Below are positions 1 through 7,592 of a stretch of 64,000 nt of DNA, piece by piece. The stretch is from the NCBI GenBank assembly GCA_021741355.1, contig JAIOXZ010000002.1, forward strand, positions 124,001-188,000, read 5' to 3'. Both the position numbers and the translations under genes were made by a program. Source of the stretch: Caulobacter sp. (GTDB lineage: Bacteria; Pseudomonadota; Alphaproteobacteria; Caulobacterales; Caulobacteraceae). A model generated the notes under the pieces. The model searched no databases. It saw only the letters and a list, made by a program, of their open reading frames with translations, and was not told where the DNA came from. The first letter of the stretch is position 1. The number at the start of each line of letters is the position of its first letter.

Positions 1-604
<604 letters not shown>

Positions 605-926
605 GGCGAAGGGGACGTCCTTGAAACGCTGGGGCGGCGTCACCGGTCGTCAGGCCGGTCGCGTCGGTTGGGCTGAGAGGCGCGCAACCTAACGGGCGGG
701 GGCCGGTGGGACAACCTGTCGCGCCATCTTCCTTCCCTCCCTGCCAAGAGGCGCACGACCGGGCAGAATCAAAATTTGTCGTCATCCTCGCCCTTGTGGC
801 GAGGATCCATGCGCGGCGACTTTTCCGGAGAGGACTGTGTGCATGGGTCCTCGGGACAAGCCCGAGGATGACGGGGTTTGATGCGGCGAGGGTGACGGGC
901 GCGGAAGCAGGCGCTAATCCTTCCCC
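605..926. other. Intergenic region between maeB and dapB with a palindromic repeat
   Basis: This 322-bp gap separates divergently oriented maeB and dapB. No convincing gene is visible. Positions 781-874 hold a repeat with outer arms GTCATCCTCG and CGAGGATGAC; the rest presumably contains both promoters, but I cannot assign -35/-10 boxes with confidence. Confidence 0.6.
781..874. repeat. Palindromic intergenic repeat, family A (copy 1)
   Basis: Arms GTCATCCTCG (781-790) and CGAGGATGAC (863-872) enclose inner segments ATCCATGC and GCATGGGT and a local hairpin CCTCGGGacaaGCCCGAGG. The same sequence recurs at 1824-1918. Both copies are strictly intergenic, as expected of REP/BIME-like elements. 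Confidence 0.75.
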
Positions 927-1712
927 ATGACCCACACCGCCCCGACCCCCGTGAAGATCGCCGTCGCCGGCGCGCTCGGCCGGATGGGCCGGGCGGTAAT
1001 CGCGCTCTGCGAGGGCCGCGAGGACGTCGCGGTGGTCGCGCGCTACGAACGTCCGGGCGTCGAGGGGGACGGGCTCGTCACGATCGACCAGGCCATCGCC
1101 GCCGCCGATGTGGTCATCGACTTCACCACGCCCGAGGCCTCCGTCGCCCTGTCCGAAAAGGCCGCCGGTCGCGGCGCGGTGGCCCTGGTCATCGGCACCA
1201 CCGGCTTCTCGCAGGACCAGACCCGCCGCATCGACGAGGCCGCCGGCCGCATCGCCATCGTCCGGTCAGGCAGCTTCTCGCTGGGCATCAACCTGCTGCT
1301 CGGCCTCGTCGAACAGGCCGCCCGCGCGTTCGACGCAAGCGACTTCGACATCGAGGTCTTCGAGGCCCACCACAAGCGCAAGGTCGACGCCCCCAGCGGC
1401 ACCGCATTGATGCTCGGCGAAGCGGCCGCGCGGGGCCGGGGCGTCGCCCTGAACGACGTGATCCAGCCCGCGCGACACGGCCTGACCGGCGCGCGACCCG
1501 ACGGCCAGATCGGCTTCTCCGTCCTGCGCGGCGGCGGCATCATCGGCGAGCACAGCGTGACGTTTGCCGGTGAGGAGGAGATTTTGACCATCAGCCACTC
1601 GTCGCGGGACCGCTCGCTCTTTGCGCGCGGGGCGGTGACGGCGGCGCGGTGGGTCGCCGGGCGGGGGGCCGGGGCGTTTGATATGCAGGATGTGCTGGGG
1701 TTGCGGGGGTAG
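927..1712 (+). CDS. dapB: 4-hydroxy-tetrahydrodipicolinate reductase
   Basis: Cytoplasmic enzyme of the diaminopimelate/lysine pathway that reduces hydroxy-tetrahydrodipicolinate with NAD(P)H, supplying meso-DAP for peptidoglycan. The 261-aa length is typical. The N-terminal Rossmann motif 'VAGALGRMGRAV' (residues ~12-23) binds the dinucleotide. 'GTTGFSQDQ' and the diagnostic 'EAHHKRKVDAPSGTAL' carry the catalytic His pair, Lys and substrate-binding residues. The C-terminus 'FDMQDVLGL' is also characteristic. ATG at 927 gives the expected N-terminus. It stands alone between two repeat-containing gaps. Confidence 0.96.
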   Translation: MTHTAPTPVKIAVAGALGRMGRAVIALCEGREDVAVVARYERPGVEGDGLVTIDQAIAAADVVIDFTTPEASVALSEKAAGRGAVALVIGTTGFSQDQTRRIDEAAGRIAIVRSGSFSLGINLLLGLVEQAARAFDASDFDIEVFEAHHKRKVDAPSGTALMLGEAAARGRGVALNDVIQPARHGLTGARPDGQIGFSVLRGGGIIGEHSVTFAGEEEILTISHSSRDRSLFARGAVTAARWVAGRGAGAFDMQDVLGLRG

Positions 1713-1823
1713 CCCCAAAATTCCGCTCATCCTCGCCCCTTCAGCCGGGGGTAAAATAGCGGAATGAAAGACCAGACACCACGGCGAAACCCCTTGCGGA
1801 GCAAGGAACCGCGCACCCACTCC

Positions 1824-1918
1824 CGTCATCCTCGGGCTCGTCCCGAGGACCCATGCACACTGTCATCTCCGGCGAGATCGGCGTGCATGGGTCGTCGGAA
1901 CAAGTCCGACGATGACGG
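1824..1918. repeat. Palindromic intergenic repeat, family A (copy 2)
   Basis: Left part CGTCATCCTCGGG...CCCGAGGACCCATGCAC (1824-1860) is mirrored by GTGCATGGGT...CGATGACGG (1882-1918). The segments match the copy at 781-874 closely. It lies between convergent dapB and cysQ and may also act as a bidirectional terminator. Confidence 0.8.
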
Positions 1919-1959
1919 ATATTATTGAAGCAGGCGCTGCAGCGACAGTCAGGACAACA

Positions 1960-2730
1960 CTACCCGCCGCGCGCCACGAACCACTCGTTCAGGAACCGCT
2001 TGTCGGCCTTGCCGTACAGAAACTCGGCCCCCTGATACCCGCTCACGCTCCCGCCGGCGGCCTCAAGCACCGCCTGGGCCGCGCAGATGTCCCACTCGCT
2101 GGTCGGGCCGTGGCGCGGATAGATGTCGGCCACGCCCTCGGCGATGCGGCAGAGCTTGACCGAGCTGTCCATCGCCAGCTTGCGGTCGAAACCGTACTCG
2201 GCGGTCAGTTTGGCGAGCGCCTCTTCCTTCATCGTGTGGCTGATCAGGGCCACAGCCTCGCCCTTGGGCCAGGGCCGCACGCGCACGGGCGAGGCCGGCC
2301 CGCCCTCGGCGCGCTTCATCGTCCCGCCGGCCGTGGTGAACCAGGTCTCGTTCGAGGCCGGGGCGCAGACCGCGCCCGCGACGGGACGGCGGCCCGCCAC
2401 CAGGCCGATGTTGACGGTGAAGCTCGGATCACCGCGCATGAAGGCCTTGGTGCCGTCGACGGGGTCGACGAGGAAGAACCGGTCACCGATGGCGTCGGGC
2501 GTGCCGAACTCGGCGGCCTGCTCCTCGGCGACGATGGCGATGTCGGGGAAATGCTCCTTTAGCCGGGCGACGATCAGCTTCTCGCCCTCCTGGTCGGCGA
2601 TCGTCACCGGGCTCATGTCGGCCTTGCTGGTGTGGGCCACCGTGCCGCCGTGCGACCAGTAGGGCAGCACCAGCCGCCCGGCCTCCTCGACGATGTCCGC
2701 CAGGATGAGTCCAATATCAGCGTCGCTCAT
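1960..2730 (-). CDS. cysQ: Inositol monophosphatase family protein, CysQ-like 3'(2'),5'-bisphosphate nucleotidase
   Basis: A 256-aa FIG-superfamily phosphatase. CysQ removes the 3' phosphate of PAP, a by-product of sulfate assimilation, in a Mg-dependent reaction. Metal-site motifs are visible: 'VAEEQ' (Glu), 'LVDPVDGTKAFMRG' (the DPxDGT signature) and 'SEWDICAAQAVLEAAGG' (the WDxAA signature). Substrate-side residues fit CysQ better than IMPase ('KADMSPVTIADQEGE', 'FTVNIGLV'). The gene overlaps the stop of the upstream DUF3553 gene by 4 bp (ATGA), so the two are probably translationally coupled. A broader IMPase substrate range cannot be excluded. Confidence 0.88.
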   Translation of the reverse strand: MSDADIGLILADIVEEAGRLVLPYWSHGGTVAHTSKADMSPVTIADQEGEKLIVARLKEHFPDIAIVAEEQAAEFGTPDAIGDRFFLVDPVDGTKAFMRGDPSFTVNIGLVAGRRPVAGAVCAPASNETWFTTAGGTMKRAEGGPASPVRVRPWPKGEAVALISHTMKEEALAKLTAEYGFDRKLAMDSSVKLCRIAEGVADIYPRHGPTSEWDICAAQAVLEAAGGSVSGYQGAEFLYGKADKRFLNEWFVARGG

Positions 2731-2915
2731 CGGCGGGCTCCAGGGTCGTCGGCCACGAAGACCAGGCGCACGACCGACCCGTCGATCGCCTGCTTGCCGG
2801 CATGTTCGAAGTTCACGGTGACCCGCCGCCCGGTCACCGACTGCACCTGTCCCAGACCCCAGTCCTCGCGATCCGGATGGCGCACCAGGGCGCCGGGTTC
2901 GATGAACGGGTCCAT
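2727..2915 (-). CDS. DUF3553 family small protein
   Basis: A 62-aa protein beginning 'MDPFIEPGALVRHPDREDWG' and containing the DUF3553-type pattern 'VRHPdrxDWGLGQVQSV...VNFEHAGK'. This resembles a small beta-rich fold that also occurs attached to some UvrD-like helicases. The function is unknown. The start at 2915 is preferred over an upstream in-frame start at 2951 because the recognisable domain begins there. Its stop overlaps the cysQ start (ATGA), so both are probably made from one transcript. It lies divergent to chpT, with about 65 bp between the starts. Confidence 0.75.
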   Translation of the reverse strand: MDPFIEPGALVRHPDREDWGLGQVQSVTGRRVTVNFEHAGKQAIDGSVVRLVFVADDPGARR

Positions 2916-2980
2916 GGGCGCTTCGTTAGGGGCCGGAAGGACGTTTGCCAACGCTTCAAATCAGGTCAATTTCGCTGGCC

Positions 2981-3661
2981 ATGACCGACCCCGATCCCAT
3001 CGAAGCCGCCCCGCCCGTCGTGGAGGAGACCCTGCCGGACGCCGCCGAGCTGGCGGCCCAGATCTCGGCGCGCCTCTGTCACGACTTCATCAGCCCGGCC
3101 AGCGCCATCGTCTCGGGCCTGGATCTGCTGGAGGACCCGACCGCCCAGGACATGCGCGACGACGCCATGGACCTGATCGGCCAGAGCGCCCGCAAGCTGG
3201 CCGACCTGCTGCAGTTCAGCCGCGTGGCCTTCGGCGCCTCGTCCACGGCCGAGAGCTTCGATCCGCGCGAGCTGGAATCGCTGGCCAAGGGGGTCTTCGC
3301 CCATGTGCGGCCGGAGCTGGACTGGAAGGTCGAGCCGGCGACGGTCAACAAGGCCGCCGCCCGCATTCTCATGAACCTCTGCCAGATCGGCGCGGGCGCC
3401 CTGCCGATGGGCGGGACCGCCGTGGTTCGCGTGGTCGAGGCCGACGGCCGGGCGGCGATCACGCTCGACGCGACGGGCCCGCGCGCGCGGCTCAAGCCCG
3501 AAGTCCTGCGCGGTCTGAAGGGCGAGGGCCGCGGCGACGCGGTCGGCGGCGCCTGGGTCCAGGCCTACTACCTCTCCCTGATCGTCAAGTCCGCCGGCGG
3601 CCAGCTGGCCGCGGAAGTCGGCGAGGACAAGGTCACCCTGGCCGCCTGGGCGCCGGTCTAA
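2981..3661 (+). CDS. chpT: Histidine phosphotransferase ChpT
   Basis: In Caulobacter, ChpT passes phosphate from the hybrid kinase CckA to the cell-cycle regulators CtrA and CpdR. The 226-aa product has the expected dimerising helical hairpin with phospho-acceptor His34 in 'ARLCHDFISPASAIVSGLDL'. It is followed by 'QDMRDDAMDLI', 'ARKLADLLQFSRVAFGAS' and a degenerate ATPase-like C-terminal domain ('GPRARLKPEVL', 'WVQAYYLSLIVKSAGGQL'). These are close to my recollection of the Caulobacter protein. ATG 2981 is preferred over an in-frame TTG at 2945. As in Caulobacter, a CheY-like gene and cheR follow. Confidence 0.93.
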   Translation: MTDPDPIEAAPPVVEETLPDAAELAAQISARLCHDFISPASAIVSGLDLLEDPTAQDMRDDAMDLIGQSARKLADLLQFSRVAFGASSTAESFDPRELESLAKGVFAHVRPELDWKVEPATVNKAAARILMNLCQIGAGALPMGGTAVVRVVEADGRAAITLDATGPRARLKPEVLRGLKGEGRGDAVGGAWVQAYYLSLIVKSAGGQLAAEVGEDKVTLAAWAPV

Positions 3662-3727
3662 ATCCTCCGCGTCGGGGGAGGTGGCTCGCCTTCGGCGAGC
3701 CCGAGATGGTCACCCTGGTTCAGCATT

Positions 3728-3842
3728 GTCATCCCGGACGCCCCCTTGGCCGATCCGGGACCCAGATCAGATCCAGTTCCCGGCGCCTGAAGCCAAATCT
3801 GGGTCCCGGCTCTCCGCGCTCCGCGCTGCGGCCGGGATGACA
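3728..3842. repeat. Palindromic intergenic repeat, family B (long form)
   Basis: Outer arms GTCATCCCGG (3728-3737) and CCGGGATGAC (3833-3842), with inner arms CCGGGACCCAGAT and ATCTGGGTCCCGG. It lies in the gap between chpT and the CheY-like gene. A short form of the same arms is at 63117-63154. Confidence 0.75.
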
Positions 3843-3957
3843 GTGTCTGTAACTTTCCACAGCTTTGGACAGGCCACCGTCTACGTTTTCTACGTCCTCT
3901 CACCACCCGTTAACCGACACGGCTCAAAACATCGGACGGGGAAGGAGCGCTCGCGCC

Positions 3958-4344
3958 TTGAAAACCTGTCTGCTGGTTGATGATAGCCGGGTGATCCGCA
4001 AGGTCGCCCGCCGGATCCTTGAGGATCTGGGGTTCGAGGTCGCCGAGGCGTCCGACGGGCTGGAGGCGCTTGCCTGGTGCCGGGCGGCGATGCCCGACGT
4101 GATCCTGCTCGACTGGAACATGCCGGTGATGAACGGCCTGGACTTCCTGCGCCAGCTGCGGACCGAGCCCGGCGGCGACGCGCCCCAGGTGGTGTTCTGC
4201 ACGGTCGAGAGCGAGCCGGCCCGCATCCGCGAGGCGCTGGCCGCCGGCGCCTGCGAATACATCATGAAGCCGTTCGACGGCGACATCATCCAGGCCAAGT
4301 TCGCCGAGGCCGACATCTCCGCCCGGGAGACTGTCGCGCTATGA
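3958..4344 (+). CDS. CheY-like single-domain response regulator
   Basis: A 128-aa stand-alone receiver domain with acidic pair and phospho-acceptor Asp in 'CLLVDDSRVIRKV' and 'DVILLDWNMPVMNGLDF', conserved Thr ('FCTVESE') and Lys ('YIMKPFDGDII'). No output domain is present, so it must act by protein contact, for example at the flagellar motor or a kinase. I chose the TTG start at 3958 because GAAGGAG (3941-3947) is well spaced and the protein then begins 'MKTCLLVDDS'. A TTAACC half-site (3910-3915) upstream could be a CtrA half-site. Its stop overlaps the cheR start (ATGA). Confidence 0.88.
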   Translation: MKTCLLVDDSRVIRKVARRILEDLGFEVAEASDGLEALAWCRAAMPDVILLDWNMPVMNGLDFLRQLRTEPGGDAPQVVFCTVESEPARIREALAAGACEYIMKPFDGDIIQAKFAEADISARETVAL

Positions 4345-5168
4345 CTCCGGACGACATCAAGCTGATCGTGGCCCTGTGCCGCCAGCGGGCGGGTCTGAAC
4401 ATTGACCCGACGAAAACCTACCTGATCGAAAGCCGCCTGGGGCCTCTGGCGCGGCGTGAGTCCTACGGCTCGGTCAGCGAGCTGATCGCCGGCCTGCGCG
4501 CGCGGCGCGAAGAGCCGCTGATCTGGGCGCTGGTCGAGGCGATGACGGCCAGCGAGACGGCTTTCTTCCGCGACCGCACGCCGTTCAGGCTGTTCCGCGA
4601 CGACATCCTGCCGACCCTCACACGGATGCGCGGCCCCGAGCCGATCCGCATCTGGAGCGCCGGCTGTTCGACCGGCCAGGAGGCCTACAGCCTGGCCATG
4701 ATCGCCGAGGCCGGCGTCGGGCTGGAGCCGGGCGCGCGGATCGAGATCTACGGCTCGGACATCTCCGAACGCTATCTCGAGAAGGCCCAGGCCGGGATCT
4801 ACAACCAGTTCGAGGTCCAGCGCGGCCTGCCGATCCGGATGCTGGTCGACTACTTCGAGAAGGTCGAGGACAGCTGGCGGCTCTCGCCGCGCATCCGCGG
4901 CCGGGTCCGCTGGCGGCGCCTCAACCTCGCCAGCGACCTGTCGTCGGTCGGCCGGTTCGACGTGATCTTCTGCCGCAACGTGCTGTCGGCGATGGACGAC
5001 GCGGTCCGGCCCGGCGTGCTGGAAGGCCTCGCCCGCGCCCTGCCGGCGGACGGCTTCCTCGTGCTCGGCCAGGGCGAGAGCCCGCTGGGCCTGACCGACG
5101 CCTACCGGCCGATCAGCGGCCGCGACGGCCTCTACGCCCGCAACCCCGCCTTCCGGGTCGCCGCCTGA
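4341..5168 (+). CDS. cheR: CheR-type protein-glutamate O-methyltransferase
   Basis: A 275-aa SAM-dependent methyltransferase of the chemotaxis family, which methylates glutamates of chemoreceptors in the cytoplasm. The N-terminal all-alpha CheR domain is residues ~1-75. The catalytic part shows 'TASETAFFRD', the SAM-binding 'IRIWSAGCSTGQEAYSLAM' (the CheR SxGCSxGxEpYS pattern), 'IYGSDISERYLEKAQAGIY' and 'FDVIFCRNVL'. It overlaps the response regulator by 4 bp and the next gene by 1 bp, so the three are probably co-translated. No receptors or CheA/CheW genes are nearby. Confidence 0.92.
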   Translation: MTPDDIKLIVALCRQRAGLNIDPTKTYLIESRLGPLARRESYGSVSELIAGLRARREEPLIWALVEAMTASETAFFRDRTPFRLFRDDILPTLTRMRGPEPIRIWSAGCSTGQEAYSLAMIAEAGVGLEPGARIEIYGSDISERYLEKAQAGIYNQFEVQRGLPIRMLVDYFEKVEDSWRLSPRIRGRVRWRRLNLASDLSSVGRFDVIFCRNVLSAMDDAVRPGVLEGLARALPADGFLVLGQGESPLGLTDAYRPISGRDGLYARNPAFRVAA

Positions 5169-5950
5169 TGCCCGCAGCCCGGGACCAGGCCGTGCTGGCC
5201 TGCATCCGGGTGCCCAAGAGCGGCTCCAAGAGCCTGTCCCGGATCGTCGCCGAGGCCCTTCCCGACCGCACGACCTTCTATCTGCCCGACACGCTGGGCC
5301 GTGAGGCGATGATCAGTCGCTGGCAGGCGTTTCGCCTGTGGCGCTCGCAAGCCCAGAACCTCAGCAAGCACCTGAAGGTGCTGAGCCTCGACGCGGCCCT
5401 GGCGAAGATCGACGCCGCCGTGAAGCCGGGCGATCTGCTGATCGGCGGGCATTTCGACCAGCCCGCGGTGCAGTCCGGCCTGAGCCTTCCGGTCCAGAGC
5501 ATCGTCCTGCTGCGCGACCCCGCCGAACGGGCCCGGTCCGATTACAACTACGCCCGGCAGGGGTTCCTGAAGAAGAAGCCCTGGCAACGGTTCGACGCCC
5601 ACCTGACCGCGCAGGCCGCCGGACGCTATGGCTTCGAGGGGTTCCTCGACTACCAGCTCGAGCATCCCGAGGTGTTCGGCGATCTGGCCAGCGCGTATCT
5701 GGGCTGGCTTCCCGGCCAGCCGCTGGAGGCGGTGCTGCCGACCATCTGGTGCTGGGGCGTGCTGGAACAGGCCGACGCTTTCGCGAACCGGATGTCGGAC
5801 CTGACCGGCAGGCCGCTGACCCTCAGCCAGTCGAATGTCACCCGGCAGGTCGAGGTGCTCGAGATCTCCGCCGCCGAACGCCGCAAGATCGAGCGGCTCT
5901 ACGCTCGCGACCTGGAGCTCCACGCCCGCTGCCGTGAGGATTACGGCTGA
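5168..5950 (+). CDS. Sulfotransferase-like P-loop protein
   Basis: A 260-aa protein with a sulfotransferase-type phosphate loop near the N-terminus ('CIRVPKSGSKSLSRIVAEAL', residues ~13-32). A 3'-phosphate-binding region follows ('SIVLLRDPAERARSDYNYAR', residues ~112-131), where the Arg and Ser positions match the PAPS-binding pattern. The acceptor is unknown; known relatives sulfate carbohydrates or lipids. The start codon overlaps the cheR stop (TGATG), implying coupling to the response regulator/cheR pair. That link to a chemotaxis-type cassette is unexplained. Confidence 0.68.
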   Translation: MPAARDQAVLACIRVPKSGSKSLSRIVAEALPDRTTFYLPDTLGREAMISRWQAFRLWRSQAQNLSKHLKVLSLDAALAKIDAAVKPGDLLIGGHFDQPAVQSGLSLPVQSIVLLRDPAERARSDYNYARQGFLKKKPWQRFDAHLTAQAAGRYGFEGFLDYQLEHPEVFGDLASAYLGWLPGQPLEAVLPTIWCWGVLEQADAFANRMSDLTGRPLTLSQSNVTRQVEVLEISAAERRKIERLYARDLELHARCREDYG

Positions 5951-5977
5951 CGCCGCCATTCGGCTGCCCCTTTGCTT

Positions 5978-5991
5978 CCGTGACGTCACGG
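5978..5991. promoter_or_regulatory. Perfect 14-bp palindrome upstream of the P450 gene
   Basis: CCGTGACGTCACGG is a perfect inverted repeat ending 37 bp before the P450 start codon. This is a plausible dimeric regulator operator; the regulator is unknown. Confidence 0.4.
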
Positions 5992-6028
5992 CGGCATGCT
6001 CCGGTCCGGGGCAAAAGAGGAAACGACC

Positions 6029-7318
6029 ATGAGCGGCGCAGAACGCATTCCCGATGAGATCGCCTTTCAGGCCATCAATCCGGCAGCCTATGCCGATGAC
6101 AGCGTCCATGACGCCTTCCGCTGGCTGCGCGCCAACAACCCGCTGGGCAAGGCTGAGCTCGAAGGCGTCTATCCGTTCTGGCTGGTGACGAAGCACGCCG
6201 ACATCCTCGAGGTCAGCCGGCAGAACGATCTGTTCCACTCCGGCGACATGCCGACGACCTTCACCACGATCGAAGGCGACAAGATGGTCCGGGCCATGAC
6301 CGGCGGCAGTCCGCACCTGGTGCGCACGCTGGTCCAGATGGATGCGCCCGACCACCCCAAGTACCGGATCATGACCCAGTCCTGGTTCCTGCCGCAGAAC
6401 ATCCGCAAACTGGAAGACCGCATCCGCACGATCGCGCGCCAGCACGTGGATCACATGGCCTCGCTCGGCGGCGAATGCGACTTCGTCAACGAGATCGCCC
6501 TCTACTATCCGCTGCGGGTGATCATGGAGATCCTCGGCGTGCCGGCCGAGGACGAGCCGCGCATGCTCAAGCTGACGCAGGAGCTGTTCGGGGCCCAGGA
6601 CCCGGACCTGAACCGCAACCAAAGCAAGACCGAGACCATGCAGGGGCCCGAGGCCCTCGCCGCGATTCAGGGCGTGATCGCGGATTTCTTTATGTATTTC
6701 AAGGCGATCACCGACGACCGCAAGGCCAATCCGCGCGACGACGTGGCCAGCGTGATCGCCAACGGCAAGCTGGATGGCGAGCCGATCAACGACTTCGAGG
6801 CGATGAGCTACTATGTGATCGTCGCCACGGCGGGTCACGACACCACGTCGTCGTCCACCGCGGGCGCGATCTGGGGCCTCTGCCAGTACCCGGAAGAGCT
6901 GGCCAAACTGAAGGCCGACCCGTCCCTGATCCCGGGCCTGGTCGACGAGGCCATCCGCTGGACGACGCCGGTGAAGCATTTCATGCGCTCGGCGACCGCC
7001 GACACGGAGCTCGGCGGGCGCAAGATCGCCAAGGGCGACTGGCTGTGGCTGGCCTATCCCTCGGGCAACCGCGACGAGGCGGTATTCGACGATCCCGATG
7101 CTTTCCGCGTCGACCGGTCGCCGAACAAACACCTGGCCTTCGGCTACGGGGCGCACCTGTGCCTGGGCCAGCACCTGGCCAAGATGGAGATGCGGATCCT
7201 GTTCGAGGAGCTGCTGCCCCGCCTCGAGACGCTGGCGTTCAATGGCGAGCCGCGCCGCAGCCTGGCCAGCTTCGTAAGCGGGCCCAAATCCCTGCCGATC
7301 AAGTACAGCATGACCTGA
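6029..7318 (+). CDS. Cytochrome P450
   Basis: A 429-aa soluble bacterial class I P450 monooxygenase. The oxygen-activation helix shows 'VATAGHDTTSSSTAG' (AGxDTT). The ExxR motif is 'EAIR'. The heme-binding loop is 'FGYGAHLCLGQHLAKMEM' with the axial Cys. There is no signal peptide or membrane anchor. Electrons would come from a ferredoxin and reductase, neither of which is encoded nearby. ATG 6029 follows AGAGGA (RBS). The substrate cannot be read from the sequence; relatives act on terpenes, steroids or alkyl chains. A bidirectional-type terminator follows the stop. Confidence 0.93.
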   Translation: MSGAERIPDEIAFQAINPAAYADDSVHDAFRWLRANNPLGKAELEGVYPFWLVTKHADILEVSRQNDLFHSGDMPTTFTTIEGDKMVRAMTGGSPHLVRTLVQMDAPDHPKYRIMTQSWFLPQNIRKLEDRIRTIARQHVDHMASLGGECDFVNEIALYYPLRVIMEILGVPAEDEPRMLKLTQELFGAQDPDLNRNQSKTETMQGPEALAAIQGVIADFFMYFKAITDDRKANPRDDVASVIANGKLDGEPINDFEAMSYYVIVATAGHDTTSSSTAGAIWGLCQYPEELAKLKADPSLIPGLVDEAIRWTTPVKHFMRSATADTELGGRKIAKGDWLWLAYPSGNRDEAVFDDPDAFRVDRSPNKHLAFGYGAHLCLGQHLAKMEMRILFEELLPRLETLAFNGEPRRSLASFVSGPKSLPIKYSMT

Positions 7319-7323
7319 ACGAA

Positions 7324-7355
7324 AACGGCCCCCGACCGTGAGGTCGCGGGCCGTT
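7324..7355. terminator. Hairpin terminator between the P450 and entericidin-like genes
   Basis: A 14-bp stem with one mismatch (AACGGCCCCCGACC / GGTCGCGGGCCGTT) and a 4-nt loop GTGA, lying between two convergent genes. It has no long T-tract, but its position suits transcription from both sides. Confidence 0.7.
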
Positions 7356-7379
7356 CCGTCGTCTGGATCCTGAAGACGC

Positions 7380-7514
7380 CTACTTGGCGTCGTTCGCCGT
7401 TTCCTCGACAGCCTCGCCGGCCGCCTGAACGTCCTTGCCGGCGCCTTCGATGGTGTTGCACGCGGCGGCCAGCAAGCTGGCGGCCGCAACGGCCAGAATT
7501 ACGATCTTACGCAT
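7380..7514 (-). CDS. Entericidin-like small lipoprotein
   Basis: A 44-aa product. A short signal sequence ends in a lipobox 'LLAAAC' with Cys19, followed by 'NTIEGAGKDVQAAGEAVEE', the pattern of the entericidin EcnA/EcnB family of small stress-induced envelope lipoproteins. The reading frame was decoded directly; stop CTA(rev) at 7380-7382. A perfect SigT-type promoter lies ~55 bp upstream, inside the 3' end of phyK, so it is very probably a general stress response gene. Confidence 0.85.
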   Translation of the reverse strand: MRKIVILAVAAASLLAAACNTIEGAGKDVQAAGEAVEETANDAK

Positions 7515-7567
7515 GGCGTAGTCTCCTCGGGGCCCCGGTGAGCGGGGCGTTTGTTGCACGAGGGAAC

Positions 7568-7592
7568 AACGCCGCCCGCACCCTCAGGTTCC
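7568..7592 (-). promoter_or_regulatory. SigT/EcfG-type promoter for the entericidin-like gene
   Basis: On the minus strand: GGAAC (7592-7588), 16-bp spacer, CGTT (7571-7568). This matches the alphaproteobacterial EcfG consensus GGAAC-N16/17-CGTT exactly. The -10 is 53 bp upstream of the ATG at 7514. Confidence 0.85.

Noticed and set aside
5132..7489. A 785-codon open frame on the minus strand opposite cheR, the sulfotransferase and the P450
   Set aside because: It spans several genes with clear protein families on the plus strand, has no family motifs, and is explained by high GC content in the antisense third-position frame.
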